Part shown: positions 16,758 through 24,563 of the stretch, piece after piece
How the letters are laid out: every line of letters begins with the position of its first letter
Position numbering within the stretch: position 1 is the first letter of the stretch
Origin: Tenericutes bacterium ADurb.BinA124
Lineage (GTDB): Bacteria > Bacillota_I > Bacilli_A > ML615J-28 > CAG-698
Length of the DNA: 35,055 nucleotides
Assembly (NCBI GenBank): GCA_002068415.1
Contig: MVZM01000019.1
Span: forward strand, 1-35,055
Direction of reading: 5' to 3'
Translations under genes and position numbers: made by a program
The notes under the pieces: model-generated
What the model saw: only the letters and a program-made list of their open reading frames with translations
Databases searched by the model: none
What the model was told of the DNA's origin: nothing

Positions 16758-17996
16758 TTATTGGTAAATAGGATATTGTTTTGTTAATGCTAAGACTTGT
16801 GCTTTAACTTTTTCCAGTTCTTCTGCTTGCTTACGATGACGTAAGGCTTGGTCGATTAAACGGGCCACCAAACGCATTTCGTTTTCCTTAAAACCTCGTG
16901 TTGTTACGCTTGGTGAACCTAAACGGATGCCACTGGTAATCATCGGTTTTTCCGAATCAAAAGGAACGGTGTTTTTATTGCAGGTGATGGCAACTTCATC
17001 TAAAATTTCTTCCGCCATCTTCCCGGTAATACCTAAACTCTTTTTCACATCGACAATCACTAAGTGATTGTCGGTGCCCTTAGCGACAAGCGTATAGCCG
17101 AGCATTTGTAATTCTTGGCTTAAGGCCTGGGCATTAGCAATAACTTGTTTTTGATAATCGATAAAATCCGGCTTTAATGCTTCCGCAAAACAAACCGCCT
17201 TGGCCGCAATAATATGCATGAGCGGTCCGCCCTGAATGCCGGGGAAAACGACTTTATTGATCGTTTTCGCAATCTCTTCATCATTAGTTAAAATTAAGCC
17301 ACCCCGTGGCCCTCGCAAGGTTTTATGGGTTGTTGTCGTGACGACATCGGCATACAAGACAGGATTAGGGTGGAGTTTCGCGGCAACTAATCCGGCAATA
17401 TGGGCCATATCAACCATGAGCTTGGCCTTGACGGTATCACATATGCTACGGAATCGTTTAAAATCAATAATCCGTGAATAAGCACTCGCCCCCGCCACAA
17501 TTAAGGCCGGTTTAATTTCCTTGGCTAGTTGCTCTACTTCTTCATAATCAATCAAACCGGTTTCCCTATCCACATGATAAGCAAAAAACTGATAATCAAT
17601 GCCCGAAAACGATAAGGGATGACCATGAGTTAAGTGTCCCCCTTGGTCAAGCGCCATCCCCAAAACTCTATCACCCGGTTTGATTAAAGCTCGGTAAGCC
17701 GCCATATTAGCGGTGCTCCCTGAATGGGCTTGCACATTAGCAAAGTTCGCATCAAATAATTTTTTAGCCCGTTCGATTGCTAAATTTTCAAGGACATCGA
17801 CATGAACGCAGCCACCATAATAACGTTTGTTGGGATATCCTTCCGCATACTTATTTGTTAGAATTGATCCTTGAGCTTCAAGAACCGCTTTCGAAACAAA
17901 GTTTTCGGAAGCAATTAATTCAATGTTGTTTTGTTGTCGTCGTGTTTCTTTTTGAATTACCTGGTAAATTTCGGGGTCGCTTTTTTTCAAACTCAT
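16758..17996 (-). CDS. glyA: Serine hydroxymethyltransferase (412 aa)
   Basis: PLP enzyme that converts serine and tetrahydrofolate to glycine and methylene-THF. Motifs: [40 protein letters not shown] and the PLP-lysine segment [16 protein letters not shown] (Lys near 226). The start is ATG 17996, just after GAGGTGG; the longer frame from 18011 would begin upstream of the predicted transcript start (TATAAT at 18017-18022). Length is typical. It has its own promoter and terminator. Confidence 0.96.
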   Translation of the reverse strand: MSLKKSDPEIYQVIQKETRRQQNNIELIASENFVSKAVLEAQGSILTNKYAEGYPNKRYYGGCVHVDVLENLAIERAKKLFDANFANVQAHSGSTANMAAYRALIKPGDRVLGMALDQGGHLTHGHPLSFSGIDYQFFAYHVDRETGLIDYEEVEQLAKEIKPALIVAGASAYSRIIDFKRFRSICDTVKAKLMVDMAHIAGLVAAKLHPNPVLYADVVTTTTHKTLRGPRGGLILTNDEEIAKTINKVVFPGIQGGPLMHIIAAKAVCFAEALKPDFIDYQKQVIANAQALSQELQMLGYTLVAKGTDNHLVIVDVKKSLGITGKMAEEILDEVAITCNKNTVPFDSEKPMITSGIRLGSPSVTTRGFKENEMRLVARLIDQALRHRKQAEELEKVKAQVLALTKQYPIYQ

Positions 17997-18016
17997 AATC
18001 CACCTCACCATTTATA

Positions 18017-18022
18017 ATTATA
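18017..18022 (-). promoter_or_regulatory. -10 box of glyA
   Basis: Minus-strand TTGTATAAT, about 21 bases upstream of the glyA ATG. The -35 region is T-rich with no clear consensus. Confidence 0.55.
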
Positions 18023-18051
18023 CAAAAGAACTTAGAAAAAAGAAATAAAAA

Positions 18052-18082
18052 AACGATAAAAATTATTATCATTTCCATCGTT
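18052..18082 (-). terminator. Terminator after the small membrane protein
   Basis: Minus-strand AACGAT ... ATCGTT stem with inner GAAAT/ATTT pairing, followed by TTTTTTT. It lies two bases past the stop codon of the 62-aa gene. Confidence 0.6.
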
Positions 18083-18083
18083 C

Positions 18084-18272
18084 TTATTTTTTAAATCTTG
18101 ACAATTTCATCCAGGCATAGGCAAACAAAATAAAGCCAAGGTAACCAAAGCCCATGAACCCCCAAGTTTTTAAAACGCCATCTAAACTTTCGGAAAAAGC
18201 GGCAATTAAGGTAATGCCGACTAACAGTCCTAAACCGATTACTAACATGATGTACCAGCCAATTTTTTTCAT
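18084..18272 (-). CDS. Small membrane protein (62 aa)
   Basis: Two predicted helices (about 5-26 and 36-55) with a positive C-terminus (KLSRFKK). TTGGAG is six bases before ATG 18272 and overlaps the stop of the GDPD gene, so the two are co-translated. No family recognised; function unknown. Confidence 0.7.
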   Translation of the reverse strand: MKKIGWYIMLVIGLGLLVGITLIAAFSESLDGVLKTWGFMGFGYLGFILFAYAWMKLSRFKK

Positions 18273-18275
18273 TGC

Positions 18276-18995
18276 TTACTCCAAAATATTGGTGGTGATA
18301 TAATCTACTCCCCACCTAATTAATTTTCTCGCTACTTTCACATCATCAACCGTCCAAACATTGACTTCCAAACCGGCATTTTGAAAAGCTTTCACATGCT
18401 CGAAAGTCAAACTTTGATAGTTGGCATCTAAAGAGATCTTTAAATTTATACATTTATTAATAACTTCTTCCGTAATTTTACTAGTTAAAAACTGTAATCT
18501 TAGTGAAGAGTCGAGTTGGGATAATTTTTCCAAATTAGCAAAGCGAAAGGAAATAAAAATAACTTGATGCAAATACCCAAAATTCCTAATTTCCGTAAGT
18601 AAAGCTTTTGTTTGCGTCATCGTTAATTCCGGTTTAATTTCAATAACACAGCATTTTTGATATTTTTGCGATATTTCCAAATATTCTAAAAGCGTGGGTA
18701 CCCGCAAATAATCTTTTACTACAGTGCTCCTAACTTCATAAAGAGGAATTTGCTTGATGTCCTGAAGTAAAGTATCACGAATAAGACAGTCTACACCCGC
18801 AACTCGTTTTAAGTTGTCATCGTGGCAAACAACAAAAACATCATCTTTGCTTAAGTGAAGATCACACTCGGTGCCAAAATAAGAACGATTGCCCGCAGCA
18901 ATAAAAGCCGCCGCACTGTTTTCTCGTTCCAAGCCGGAAAGCCCTCGATGAGCAATCATTTTCGTATGCGGATGGCGGATTTTAATGGTATTCAT
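18276..18995 (-). CDS. Glycerophosphodiester phosphodiesterase (239 aa)
   Basis: Hydrolyses glycerophosphodiesters to glycerol-3-phosphate and an alcohol, in lipid turnover. The GDPD motif is complete: IAHRG (His16, Arg17), then ECDLHLSKDDVFVVCHDD (Glu43, Asp45, His58), with later VIEIKPE and NVWTVDD. There is no signal peptide, so it is cytoplasmic. ATG 18995 follows AGAGGTATT. A longer frame to 19046 would run into the tRNA gene and is excluded. It is followed by the 62-aa membrane protein gene. Confidence 0.9.
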   Translation of the reverse strand: MNTIKIRHPHTKMIAHRGLSGLERENSAAAFIAAGNRSYFGTECDLHLSKDDVFVVCHDDNLKRVAGVDCLIRDTLLQDIKQIPLYEVRSTVVKDYLRVPTLLEYLEISQKYQKCCVIEIKPELTMTQTKALLTEIRNFGYLHQVIFISFRFANLEKLSQLDSSLRLQFLTSKITEEVINKCINLKISLDANYQSLTFEHVKAFQNAGLEVNVWTVDDVKVARKLIRWGVDYITTNILE

Positions 18996-19017
18996 AATAC
19001 CTCTTTCTTTTAAAAAA

Positions 19018-19089
19018 CAGGACCAGAAGGATTCGAACCTTCGCATGATTGGGTCAGAGCCAATTGCCTTACCACTTGGCGATGGTCCT
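19018..19089 (-). tRNA. tRNA-Gln (CUG anticodon)
   Basis: Cloverleaf on the minus strand: acceptor AGGACCA/TGGTCCT (7 bp), D-arm GCC...GGC, anticodon stem ATTGG/CCAAT with loop CTCTGAC (anticodon CTG, reading CAG), T-arm GAAGG TTCGAAT CCTTC. Discriminator G, then TTTTTT, so the CCA end is not encoded. The D-arm and T-arm sequences match bacterial tRNA-Gln. CUG is the rarer isoacceptor beside UUG. Confidence 0.95.
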
Positions 19090-19108
19090 ATATCAATAGC
19101 ATTGATAT
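19090..19108. repeat. Perfect inverted repeat at the tRNA 5' end
   Basis: ATATCAAT AGC ATTGATAT. It touches the tRNA 5' end and overlaps the -10 box, so it could be a leader hairpin for RNase P processing or an operator. Confidence 0.6.
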
Positions 19109-19135
19109 TATATCTTTTTTTTGTACAAAAAGCAA
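19107..19135 (-). promoter_or_regulatory. Promoter of tRNA-Gln
   Basis: Minus-strand TTGCTT (19130-19135), a 17-base spacer and TATAAT (19107-19112). The transcript would start about 10 bases before the mature tRNA. Confidence 0.7.
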
Positions 19136-19304
19136 ATGTTTAAACCCACACACCTTTTACAATCCAAAAAAAGAAAGAGATGATTTTTAAGTGATTTTAA
19201 GGTAGAATTAATTAAAGAGAAGAGAATAAAATGGCTAAGAAAATAATAACTTGGTTTTCTTAATTATATGTTAATTGCTAATATTTTCTTTCGATGTCTT
19301 GGGC

Positions 19305-19333
19305 TTAACAAATAAGCATTTTAATTGTATAAT
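19305..19333 (+). promoter_or_regulatory. Promoter of the XRE-PH gene
   Basis: TTAACA (19305-19310), a 17-base spacer and TATAAT (19328-19333). The leader to ATG 19401 is about 60 bases. In 19136-19304 I see nothing further. Confidence 0.7.
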
Positions 19334-19400
19334 AGAGAAAACAAATAAGAAGCCGAATAATATGGTTTATAAAACTTAAGAAATGAGAAAGTAGATAAAA

Positions 19401-20147
19401 ATGAGTATTGGCAGTAATATCAAAGACCTCCGCAAAAAACGCAAACTATCACAAATTGAACTAGCAAACAAACTTAACATTGAACGAGAAGTCCTTGTTA
19501 ACTGGGAGCATAATTTGGAAATCCCAAACGAAACTCAAATCATGCAAATTGCTAGTATTTTAGGTGTGGCTTATTCCGACATTGTTTCAAGCGACCAACA
19601 CATCCGTTCCGTTCAAAAAGCGGAAACAGAAAAAATGGAAAACCTATTTACACCCTATCTTCAATCAGGCGAATCCCTCCATTGGACGGGGAAACCTCAA
19701 TCTAGATTGAATTTTGTTACGCTTCCCGTTACTTTGTTTGGTTTATTCTTTTTAGGCTTTGCCCTCTTCTGGACAATTGCGGCAATGCAAACTGCCTTAG
19801 AGATGGCCTTTTTTGGAATCCCGTTCATTGTTGTTGGCTTCTTTTTAGTGTTTGGGAAAAAAACATGGATGAAGCGTATTTCCGGTCATGTCTATTATGG
19901 CGTTACCAATAAACGCATTTTAATTCTTACCCGCGGCCAACAAATTGCTTTTTCAGAAATAGCCTTGGAAAGTCTAAGCAACGTTGTGCTTTCACCGGGT
20001 ATCAAAGGAACCAGTTCTATTACCTTTTATGTCCGCAATGAATCTATTTTTAATCACAAACAGCCGTTCTTCTATTCAATAGAAAACGGTCCCGATGTCG
20101 TTAACCTAATTAATGAACTACGCCAAAAACGACTATCATCACAATAA
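19401..20147 (+). CDS. Membrane-anchored XRE regulator with PH-like domain (248 aa)
   Basis: Residues 1-60 are an XRE/Cro helix-turn-helix (IKDLRKKRKLSQIELANKL, VLVNWE). After a linker, two membrane helices span about 100-130 and 135-151. The C-terminal part has YYGVTNKRILILTRG ... FSEIALESLSNVVLSPG, the bacterial PH-2 pattern. It may be a DNA-binding protein held at the membrane, responding to the envelope. No clear ribosome site precedes ATG 19401, although the N-terminal residues fit an XRE start. It stands alone, convergent with the SemiSWEET-like gene. Target genes are unknown. Confidence 0.78.
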   Translation: MSIGSNIKDLRKKRKLSQIELANKLNIEREVLVNWEHNLEIPNETQIMQIASILGVAYSDIVSSDQHIRSVQKAETEKMENLFTPYLQSGESLHWTGKPQSRLNFVTLPVTLFGLFFLGFALFWTIAAMQTALEMAFFGIPFIVVGFFLVFGKKTWMKRISGHVYYGVTNKRILILTRGQQIAFSEIALESLSNVVLSPGIKGTSSITFYVRNESIFNHKQPFFYSIENGPDVVNLINELRQKRLSSQ

Positions 20148-20200
20148 GAATTTTATCTTTCGGACTGTTGCTGCAAAGAATCCATTGACATAAGCAAAAA

Positions 20201-20473
20201 CTATCTTATTTCTTCCTTTTTATTATCAAATTGTTTGTTGCGAAAGTATAATAAGAAATCAATAAAGACCATGACAAAATTTAGGATGTAAAAACCGATA
20301 ACATAGTTAATGTCGTGATTGACAATTTTATTGGCGATGCCTAATGCATAACCAAGCAAGATAAAACAAAGGAAAATAATACTTTTTCCCTTTGCCGTTT
20401 TTGACCGATACGATTTATAAATTGATAGGGGCCAAGATACTCCAAAACAAATAACCATTGCTGCTTCTAACAT
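20201..20473 (-). CDS. SemiSWEET / PQ-loop-like 3-TM protein (90 aa)
   Basis: About 90 residues with three hydrophobic helices, the size and layout of SemiSWEET transporters. The first helix ends FGVSWPLSIYKSYRSKTAKGKS, which parallels the PQ-loop motif; Gln is replaced (WPLS). The third helix is FYILNFVMVFIDFLLYFRN. SemiSWEETs dimerise to carry sugars or other small solutes; the substrate cannot be told here. AAGGAGAG precedes ATG 20473. Single gene. Confidence 0.65.
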   Translation of the reverse strand: MLEAAMVICFGVSWPLSIYKSYRSKTAKGKSIIFLCFILLGYALGIANKIVNHDINYVIGFYILNFVMVFIDFLLYFRNKQFDNKKEEIR

Positions 20474-20790
20474 AATTATTTCTCTCCTTCATTCCTAAAT
20501 TATTATAACTTGTTTTTATTTTATTTCAATAACAAAGCAAAAAAGATATCGTGTTGAACTGATATCTTTTTTAATAAGTAAGACGATTATATTAAAAGTA
20601 AATCCTATCGTTTAAGTTAAGATATGAAATTTCCTCAGCAATTTGAAATTGACCACCTATTAGGTTTAACCATTCCTTTGTTATCTTAAACCTTCGAAAT
20701 ATAAAATTGTATACAAAGTTGATTCAGTGATTTTATATCTTTAATGGTGCGATAAAAAAAAGGGCTTTTGCCCTCTTTGTTCTTTTGATA
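20474..20790. other. Intergenic region with two hairpins
   Basis: A hairpin with arms around GATATC (20540-20550 and 20561-20572, 10-base loop) has T or A runs on both sides and could terminate in either direction. At 20754-20778 a minus-strand GGGC AAAA GCCC stem plus T8 is the terminator of the CPBP operon. Between them a minus-strand frame of about 42 codons (near 20590-20715) is open but has no start codon; it may be debris. No gene supported. Confidence 0.55.
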
Positions 20791-21510
20791 TTAACTTAAA
20801 GTTAAAAATAATGCCGTCATAATAACAATATCTTGAAGGAAGTGAATTAACCAAGCCCAGAAAAACCCTTTTGTTTCATGGATGCTTTTTGATAAAAGCC
20901 AACCTAGAAAGCCAGCTAATAATACTCCCGGAATTTTTCCAGGATGACCAAAGTAGTGCCCTACTCCAAAGATTAAAGCTGCTAATCCCTGAGAAATATA
21001 ACGGTTTAAGTTGTGGTATTCAACGATACTTACAAAAGTATGACGGAAGGTTATCTCTTCAACGAAACTATTAATTAAAGCAAATAACACGACAATCAAA
21101 AAGTTACCGATTGTAAATGTTTGAATAACACCATTTTTATAGACTTGGAAGTAGATGACTATTGCCGTAACTAAAGTAATAATGATGGCTAATGAAAGTC
21201 CACTTACTTTCCAAGTATCCTTCTTTTCTTTTTTAAAGAAACCAATCCACGGTTCGGGATTGATTTCCCCATCGATTTTGTTTAAAGCTAATAACTTAAC
21301 TGATTGAAACCTAGTTAGAAGTCCCATAATCAAGATGATGACAAAACTTAAAACTAGTGTCGAAATTTGGTAAGCAAAGGTTTTGTTTAAATAATCTGTT
21401 GCTAGAAAGTTAACTTTAATTACTGGATGAACCGGTAAAGTAAAGAGTGCCGCAACCATTAATCCGACGAGGGCAATGGTAATTGAGAGATTGATAATAA
21501 TTTTTTTCAC
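20791..21510 (-). CDS. CPBP family intramembrane protease (239 aa)
   Basis: Membrane glutamic protease of the CAAX-processing/ABI family. Several helices; motif 1 EEITFR (Glu151, Glu152, Arg156), motif 2 FGVGH (Phe181, His185), and a third His in LIHFLQD. Such proteins in bacteria act in bacteriocin self-immunity or membrane protein processing; the substrate here is unknown. Its start overlaps the PadR stop by four bases (ATGA), so it is co-translated with and probably controlled by that regulator. Confidence 0.85.
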   Translation of the reverse strand: MKKIIINLSITIALVGLMVAALFTLPVHPVIKVNFLATDYLNKTFAYQISTLVLSFVIILIMGLLTRFQSVKLLALNKIDGEINPEPWIGFFKKEKKDTWKVSGLSLAIIITLVTAIVIYFQVYKNGVIQTFTIGNFLIVVLFALINSFVEEITFRHTFVSIVEYHNLNRYISQGLAALIFGVGHYFGHPGKIPGVLLAGFLGWLLSKSIHETKGFFWAWLIHFLQDIVIMTALFLTLS

Positions 21511-22025
21511 AAGTTTTCCTCTATTTTTTTAATTGTCTTTTTTAACCATTTAATGGTGATTTCATTTTGGATGATTCCATAATCTAAAACGAGATTAAAT
21601 GAAAGCTTCTTTTTAATATTGGGGATTGATTTCTGCATAACAAGATATATTTCTTGTTGGTTTTCCAGTTCTTGTAAAAGAGTTTTTAAATCCACTAATA
21701 AGGCGGGGTAATCTTGTTCATTACTAACAAATAACTTTAACAACAACTCATCACGGTATATAATCGTATATTGGTGATTCGATAACCATTTTGATAATTC
21801 TTGTTTTCCTTCCGCAGTAATTTCAAAAATGATTTTATTTCTTGCTCCTGGTTCAGGTATCTTTTTAATTAACTTATCTTGAGCCAATAAATTAAGTGTG
21901 CGATGAACATTGCTATATGATTCGTTCCAAAAATAGCCGATTGATTCTTTAGCAAACTTAGCAAGATCATAACCCGACATCTTTTTAATGTTTAATAATC
22001 CTAATAAAGCATGTTTAGTTGACAT
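21507..22025 (-). CDS. PadR family regulator, long form (172 aa)
   Basis: N-terminal PadR winged helix (HALLGLLNIKKMSGYDLAKF, SYSNVHRTLNLLAQDKLIKK, ITAEGKQELSKWL) and a C-terminal helical dimerisation region (about 90-172), the Vir_act_alpha_C type. It probably represses its own operon with the CPBP protease gene. AGAGGGAATTAA precedes ATG 22025. A dyad lies between the -35 and -10 boxes of its promoter. Confidence 0.87.
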   Translation of the reverse strand: MSTKHALLGLLNIKKMSGYDLAKFAKESIGYFWNESYSNVHRTLNLLAQDKLIKKIPEPGARNKIIFEITAEGKQELSKWLSNHQYTIIYRDELLLKLFVSNEQDYPALLVDLKTLLQELENQQEIYLVMQKSIPNIKKKLSFNLVLDYGIIQNEITIKWLKKTIKKIEENL

Positions 22026-22066
22026 TTAATTCCCTCTTTCTTTCCCATCATTAATTCTTTCACCTC

Positions 22067-22095
22067 ATTATACATATATCTATTAGATAGGTCAA
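22067..22095 (-). promoter_or_regulatory. Promoter and dyad operator of the PadR-CPBP operon
   Basis: Minus-strand TTGACC (22090-22095), a 17-base spacer and TATAAT (22067-22072). The spacer holds the dyad TATCT AAT AGATA (22077-22089), a fitting operator for the encoded PadR protein. Confidence 0.7.
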
Positions 22096-22149
22096 ATAAT
22101 ACGCTCTCTAAATTTTTAAAAAAAATTTAAATTATTTTCAAAATACTTG

Positions 22150-22182
22150 TTGACAAAAATCATACTTCGTGATACGATGTAT
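22150..22182 (+). promoter_or_regulatory. Promoter and dyad operator of the PadR-HAAS-DUF4097 operon
   Basis: TTGACA (22150-22155), a 17-base spacer and TACGAT (22173-22178). The dyad ATACnTCGT-n3-ACGAnGTAT (22162-22182) is perfect except for one position per arm and covers the spacer and -10. This is a strong candidate operator for the PadR protein encoded just downstream. Confidence 0.75.
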
Positions 22183-22202
22183 TATGTAAAAGGAGGTATG
22201 CC

Positions 22203-22517
22203 ATGGATGTTCAGTTAAAGCGGGGGCTCTTGGAAGTAGGCGTACTAGCGGTCATTCGAAATGAGCCCTCATATGGATACCGTATTATTAAAGATATGGA
22301 GCCCTATGTTAGTCTTTCCGAATCAACTTTGTATACCATTTTAAAGAGGTTGGAAGATACCAAGATGTTAAGGGTGAAAACCGTTGAACATAATTCAAGA
22401 CTGCGGAAGTATTATCATATTACTAAAGAAGGAATGGATAAAATTGAAGAATTTAAAGAGTATTGGGCTGATATCAAAGCCTTGGCTAAGTTAATTATTG
22501 GGGAGGAAGCCATATGA
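22203..22517 (+). CDS. PadR family regulator, short form (104 aa)
   Basis: Stand-alone PadR winged helix: LKRGLLEVGVLAVIRNEPSYGYRIIKDME, STLYTILKRLEDTKML and the RKYYHITKEG wing. Short PadR proteins of this type nearly always precede HAAS (DUF1700) genes and repress that operon. AAGGAGGT precedes ATG 22203; the end overlaps the HAAS gene by four bases (ATGA). The likely operator is at 22162-22182. Confidence 0.92.
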   Translation: MDVQLKRGLLEVGVLAVIRNEPSYGYRIIKDMEPYVSLSESTLYTILKRLEDTKMLRVKTVEHNSRLRKYYHITKEGMDKIEEFKEYWADIKALAKLIIGEEAI

Positions 22518-23107
22518 CAAAAGACAAATTTTTGGAAGAACTTAGGTTAAAACTAAAAGGTTTACCTAAAGACGATTTAGAGGACCGCATCGCTTTTTAT
22601 AGCGAAATGATTGACGACCGAATGGAAGAAGGATTAAGTGAAGGCGAAGCCCTTAAGGAAATTGGCACTTCCGATGAAGTAGCCGCAAAAGTAATTGAAA
22701 AAACTCCCCTCACTAAAATCATCAAGGAAAAAGTGAAACCAAAAAGAGCCCTAAAAGCTTTAGAAATTATTTTACTAGTATTAGGATTTCCCCTATGGTT
22801 TCCGGTATTAATTGTCTTTTTAGTATTCATTTTAGTTTGTATGATTTCTTTATGGTCCGTTGTCATTACTTTATGGGCCGTTGAAGGCGGATTGATTGTC
22901 GGGGCGTTCAATGGTGTCATTAGCGCCTTGGGGCTACTTTTTGAAGGTGAGTATTTAAATGCCTTAGCACATTTGGGTCTAGGAGCATTATCAGCCGGTC
23001 TTGCCATTTTTCTCTTTTTTGGCTGTTGGGCCGCTAATAAATATACTTTCAAGTTAACTCAAAAAATAACTTTTAAAATTAAAAAATTAATTGTTGGTAA
23101 GGAATAA
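22514..23107 (+). CDS. HAAS (DUF1700) membrane protein (197 aa)
   Basis: The N-terminal HAAS domain (1-70) has KFLEELRLKLKGLPKDD, FYSEMIDDRMEEGLSEGEAL and EIGTSDEVAAKVIE. Membrane helices follow (about 83-125 and 140-175). HAAS proteins are thought to be envelope-stress sensors or signal adaptors paired with PadR repressors. Translationally coupled to padR and five bases before the DUF4097 gene. Confidence 0.88.
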   Translation: MTKDKFLEELRLKLKGLPKDDLEDRIAFYSEMIDDRMEEGLSEGEALKEIGTSDEVAAKVIEKTPLTKIIKEKVKPKRALKALEIILLVLGFPLWFPVLIVFLVFILVCMISLWSVVITLWAVEGGLIVGAFNGVISALGLLFEGEYLNALAHLGLGALSAGLAIFLFFGCWAANKYTFKLTQKITFKIKKLIVGKE

Positions 23108-23112
23108 GAACA

Positions 23113-24084
23113 ATGAAAAAAACAACTAAAATTTTAATAATCGTTGCTACCGTCTTAGTGGTAGTTGGACTATCAATCTTTTTAATAGTCTTAGCCCAAA
23201 ATGACTTTGATATCACCAAATTGGATGATCATCGCACTATTGTACGAGAAGAAATTTTAACCGAAGATTTTAATAATATCGCTATTGATGTGGAAATTGA
23301 TGATATTATCTTCCTTAAAACCGAAGAAGCCAGCGCTAAAGTAATTTGCAAGGAATCGGAAAAACTTAAATTCCAAATTAACGTCGTAAATGACACTTTA
23401 GAAATCAAAGCGGAAGATAATAATAAATGGTATCGTCGTTTCACTTTTGGATTTAGATTTAAAACCGAACAAATAAGCATCTACTTACCAAAAAATAACT
23501 ATCATGTATTGACAGTGAACAATGATGTCGGGAATCTCAAGGTGCCAGCCGGTTTTACCTTTACCAAAATTGATGTGGAAGTATCAACCGGCAATATTGA
23601 AATTTTATCTAAGGTCAATAATCTTAATATTGAAACTTCCACCGGAGATGTCAAGTTATCAAATCTAAGTGCTGACAACATTAATGTTGAAACATCAACC
23701 GGAAAGCATACTTTGGAAAATATTAATGTTACTAATCAAATCAAGTTAGATACCAGTACCGGAACGGTAACTTTAAAAAGTGTTAACTTAGCTACTTTAA
23801 GAGTTGCGATTTCAACCGGGAGAGTAAATTTAACCGATGTCGTTGCTACCAACAGTTTTAACATTAATTCCAGCACGGGAAGAGTCAGCTTAGAAAAATG
23901 TGATGCCGCCGAAATTTATATCAAAACTTCAACCGGAAGTGTGGTTGGGACACTGCTTACCAGTAAAATATTCCACACTAAATCCGATACCGGCGATATC
24001 AATGTCCCTAAAACAATTACTGGCGGGATTTGTGATATTGAAACAGGAACCGGAGATATTGATATCACGATTCTTAATCCTTAA
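23113..24084 (+). CDS. DUF4097 beta-helix surface protein (323 aa)
   Basis: N-terminal membrane anchor (about 6-28), then an extracellular region. From residue 155 on it is a repeating beta-helix with STGNIEI, TSTGDVKL, TSTGKHTL, TSTGTVTL, ISTGRVNL, SSTGRVSL, TSTGSVVG, SDTGDINV and GTGDIDI, one turn about every 20 residues. This is the DUF4097 (putative adhesin) pattern. It is the effector or sensor end of the PadR-HAAS operon and probably detects or protects the membrane; function not established. Confidence 0.88.
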   Translation: MKKTTKILIIVATVLVVVGLSIFLIVLAQNDFDITKLDDHRTIVREEILTEDFNNIAIDVEIDDIIFLKTEEASAKVICKESEKLKFQINVVNDTLEIKAEDNNKWYRRFTFGFRFKTEQISIYLPKNNYHVLTVNNDVGNLKVPAGFTFTKIDVEVSTGNIEILSKVNNLNIETSTGDVKLSNLSADNINVETSTGKHTLENINVTNQIKLDTSTGTVTLKSVNLATLRVAISTGRVNLTDVVATNSFNINSSTGRVSLEKCDAAEIYIKTSTGSVVGTLLTSKIFHTKSDTGDINVPKTITGGICDIETGTGDIDITILNP

Positions 24085-24114
24085 ATAGTAATAAGTTTAA
24101 ATTAAAGCGTAATA

Positions 24115-24142
24115 AAAAGGTCCAAAGTTTTGGGCCTTTTGT
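24115..24142 (+). terminator. Terminator of the PadR-HAAS-DUF4097 operon
   Basis: AAAAGGTCCAA (24115-24125) pairs with TTGGGCCTTTT (24130-24140) with one G-T pair and a four-base loop; ends in TTTT. Confidence 0.85.
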
Positions 24143-24209
24143 TAGTTGGTTTTTACGTTTGATATCATTAAATGGTAATACGGAGGAAAATTAATCCTTT
24201 TTTTGCAAC

Positions 24210-24434
24210 TTAAAATTTTATTTTGATTTCCTTGAATATTAATTCTCTTATTTCATGCCATGATAAAGACGGATTTTCTTCATAATATCCATATTTATAA
24301 GTGAAAATTTCGTTATGAAAACTCTTATTATGTTGAGTAATTGAAGCAGCCCGATTGTGGGCATTTAAAACATCAATGATGGTGAATGTTTTAAAAATAC
24401 TTTTTAAGTTGTCTTCTCTTTTTGCAAATGTCAA
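24210..24434 (-). CDS. Unassigned short ORF, possibly a gene remnant (74 aa)
   Basis: The frame has only a TTG start, no ribosome site, and a stop a few codons upstream. The sequence is not low-complexity (IDVLNAHNRAASITQHNKSF, KYGYYEENPSLSWHEIRELI) and looks like real protein, so it may be the 3' part of a decayed gene. I recognise no family. It begins the AT-rich accessory stretch. Confidence 0.3.
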   Translation of the reverse strand: MTFAKREDNLKSIFKTFTIIDVLNAHNRAASITQHNKSFHNEIFTYKYGYYEENPSLSWHEIRELIFKEIKIKF

Positions 24435-24563
24435 CTTAAAACAGTTTTATATATTCAAGACAATAAAATAATAAACTTGTATTAGTTTGATACTATGCTA
24501 CCATCTTTTTTAAAAAGATATTGGTTTATAATAGGTAAATATTTTATCCTAATTTATTCGCCT

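Noticed and set aside
18996..19046. N-terminal extension of the glycerophosphodiesterase
   Set aside because: It would overlap the tRNA-Gln gene; the ATG at 18995 has a proper ribosome site.
19231..19263. Ten-codon ORF (MAKKIITWFS) in the gap before the XRE gene
   Set aside because: It is upstream of the best promoter for the XRE gene and has no clear ribosome site; too short to support.
20590..20715. Minus-strand open frame of about 42 codons as a possible gene tail
   Set aside because: No start codon or ribosome site and no recognisable family; it could be chance in AT-rich DNA.
22597..23052. 151-codon minus-strand ORF opposite the HAAS gene
   Set aside because: The HAAS/DUF1700 protein on the plus strand is well supported and coupled to its neighbours; the opposite frame is a shadow.
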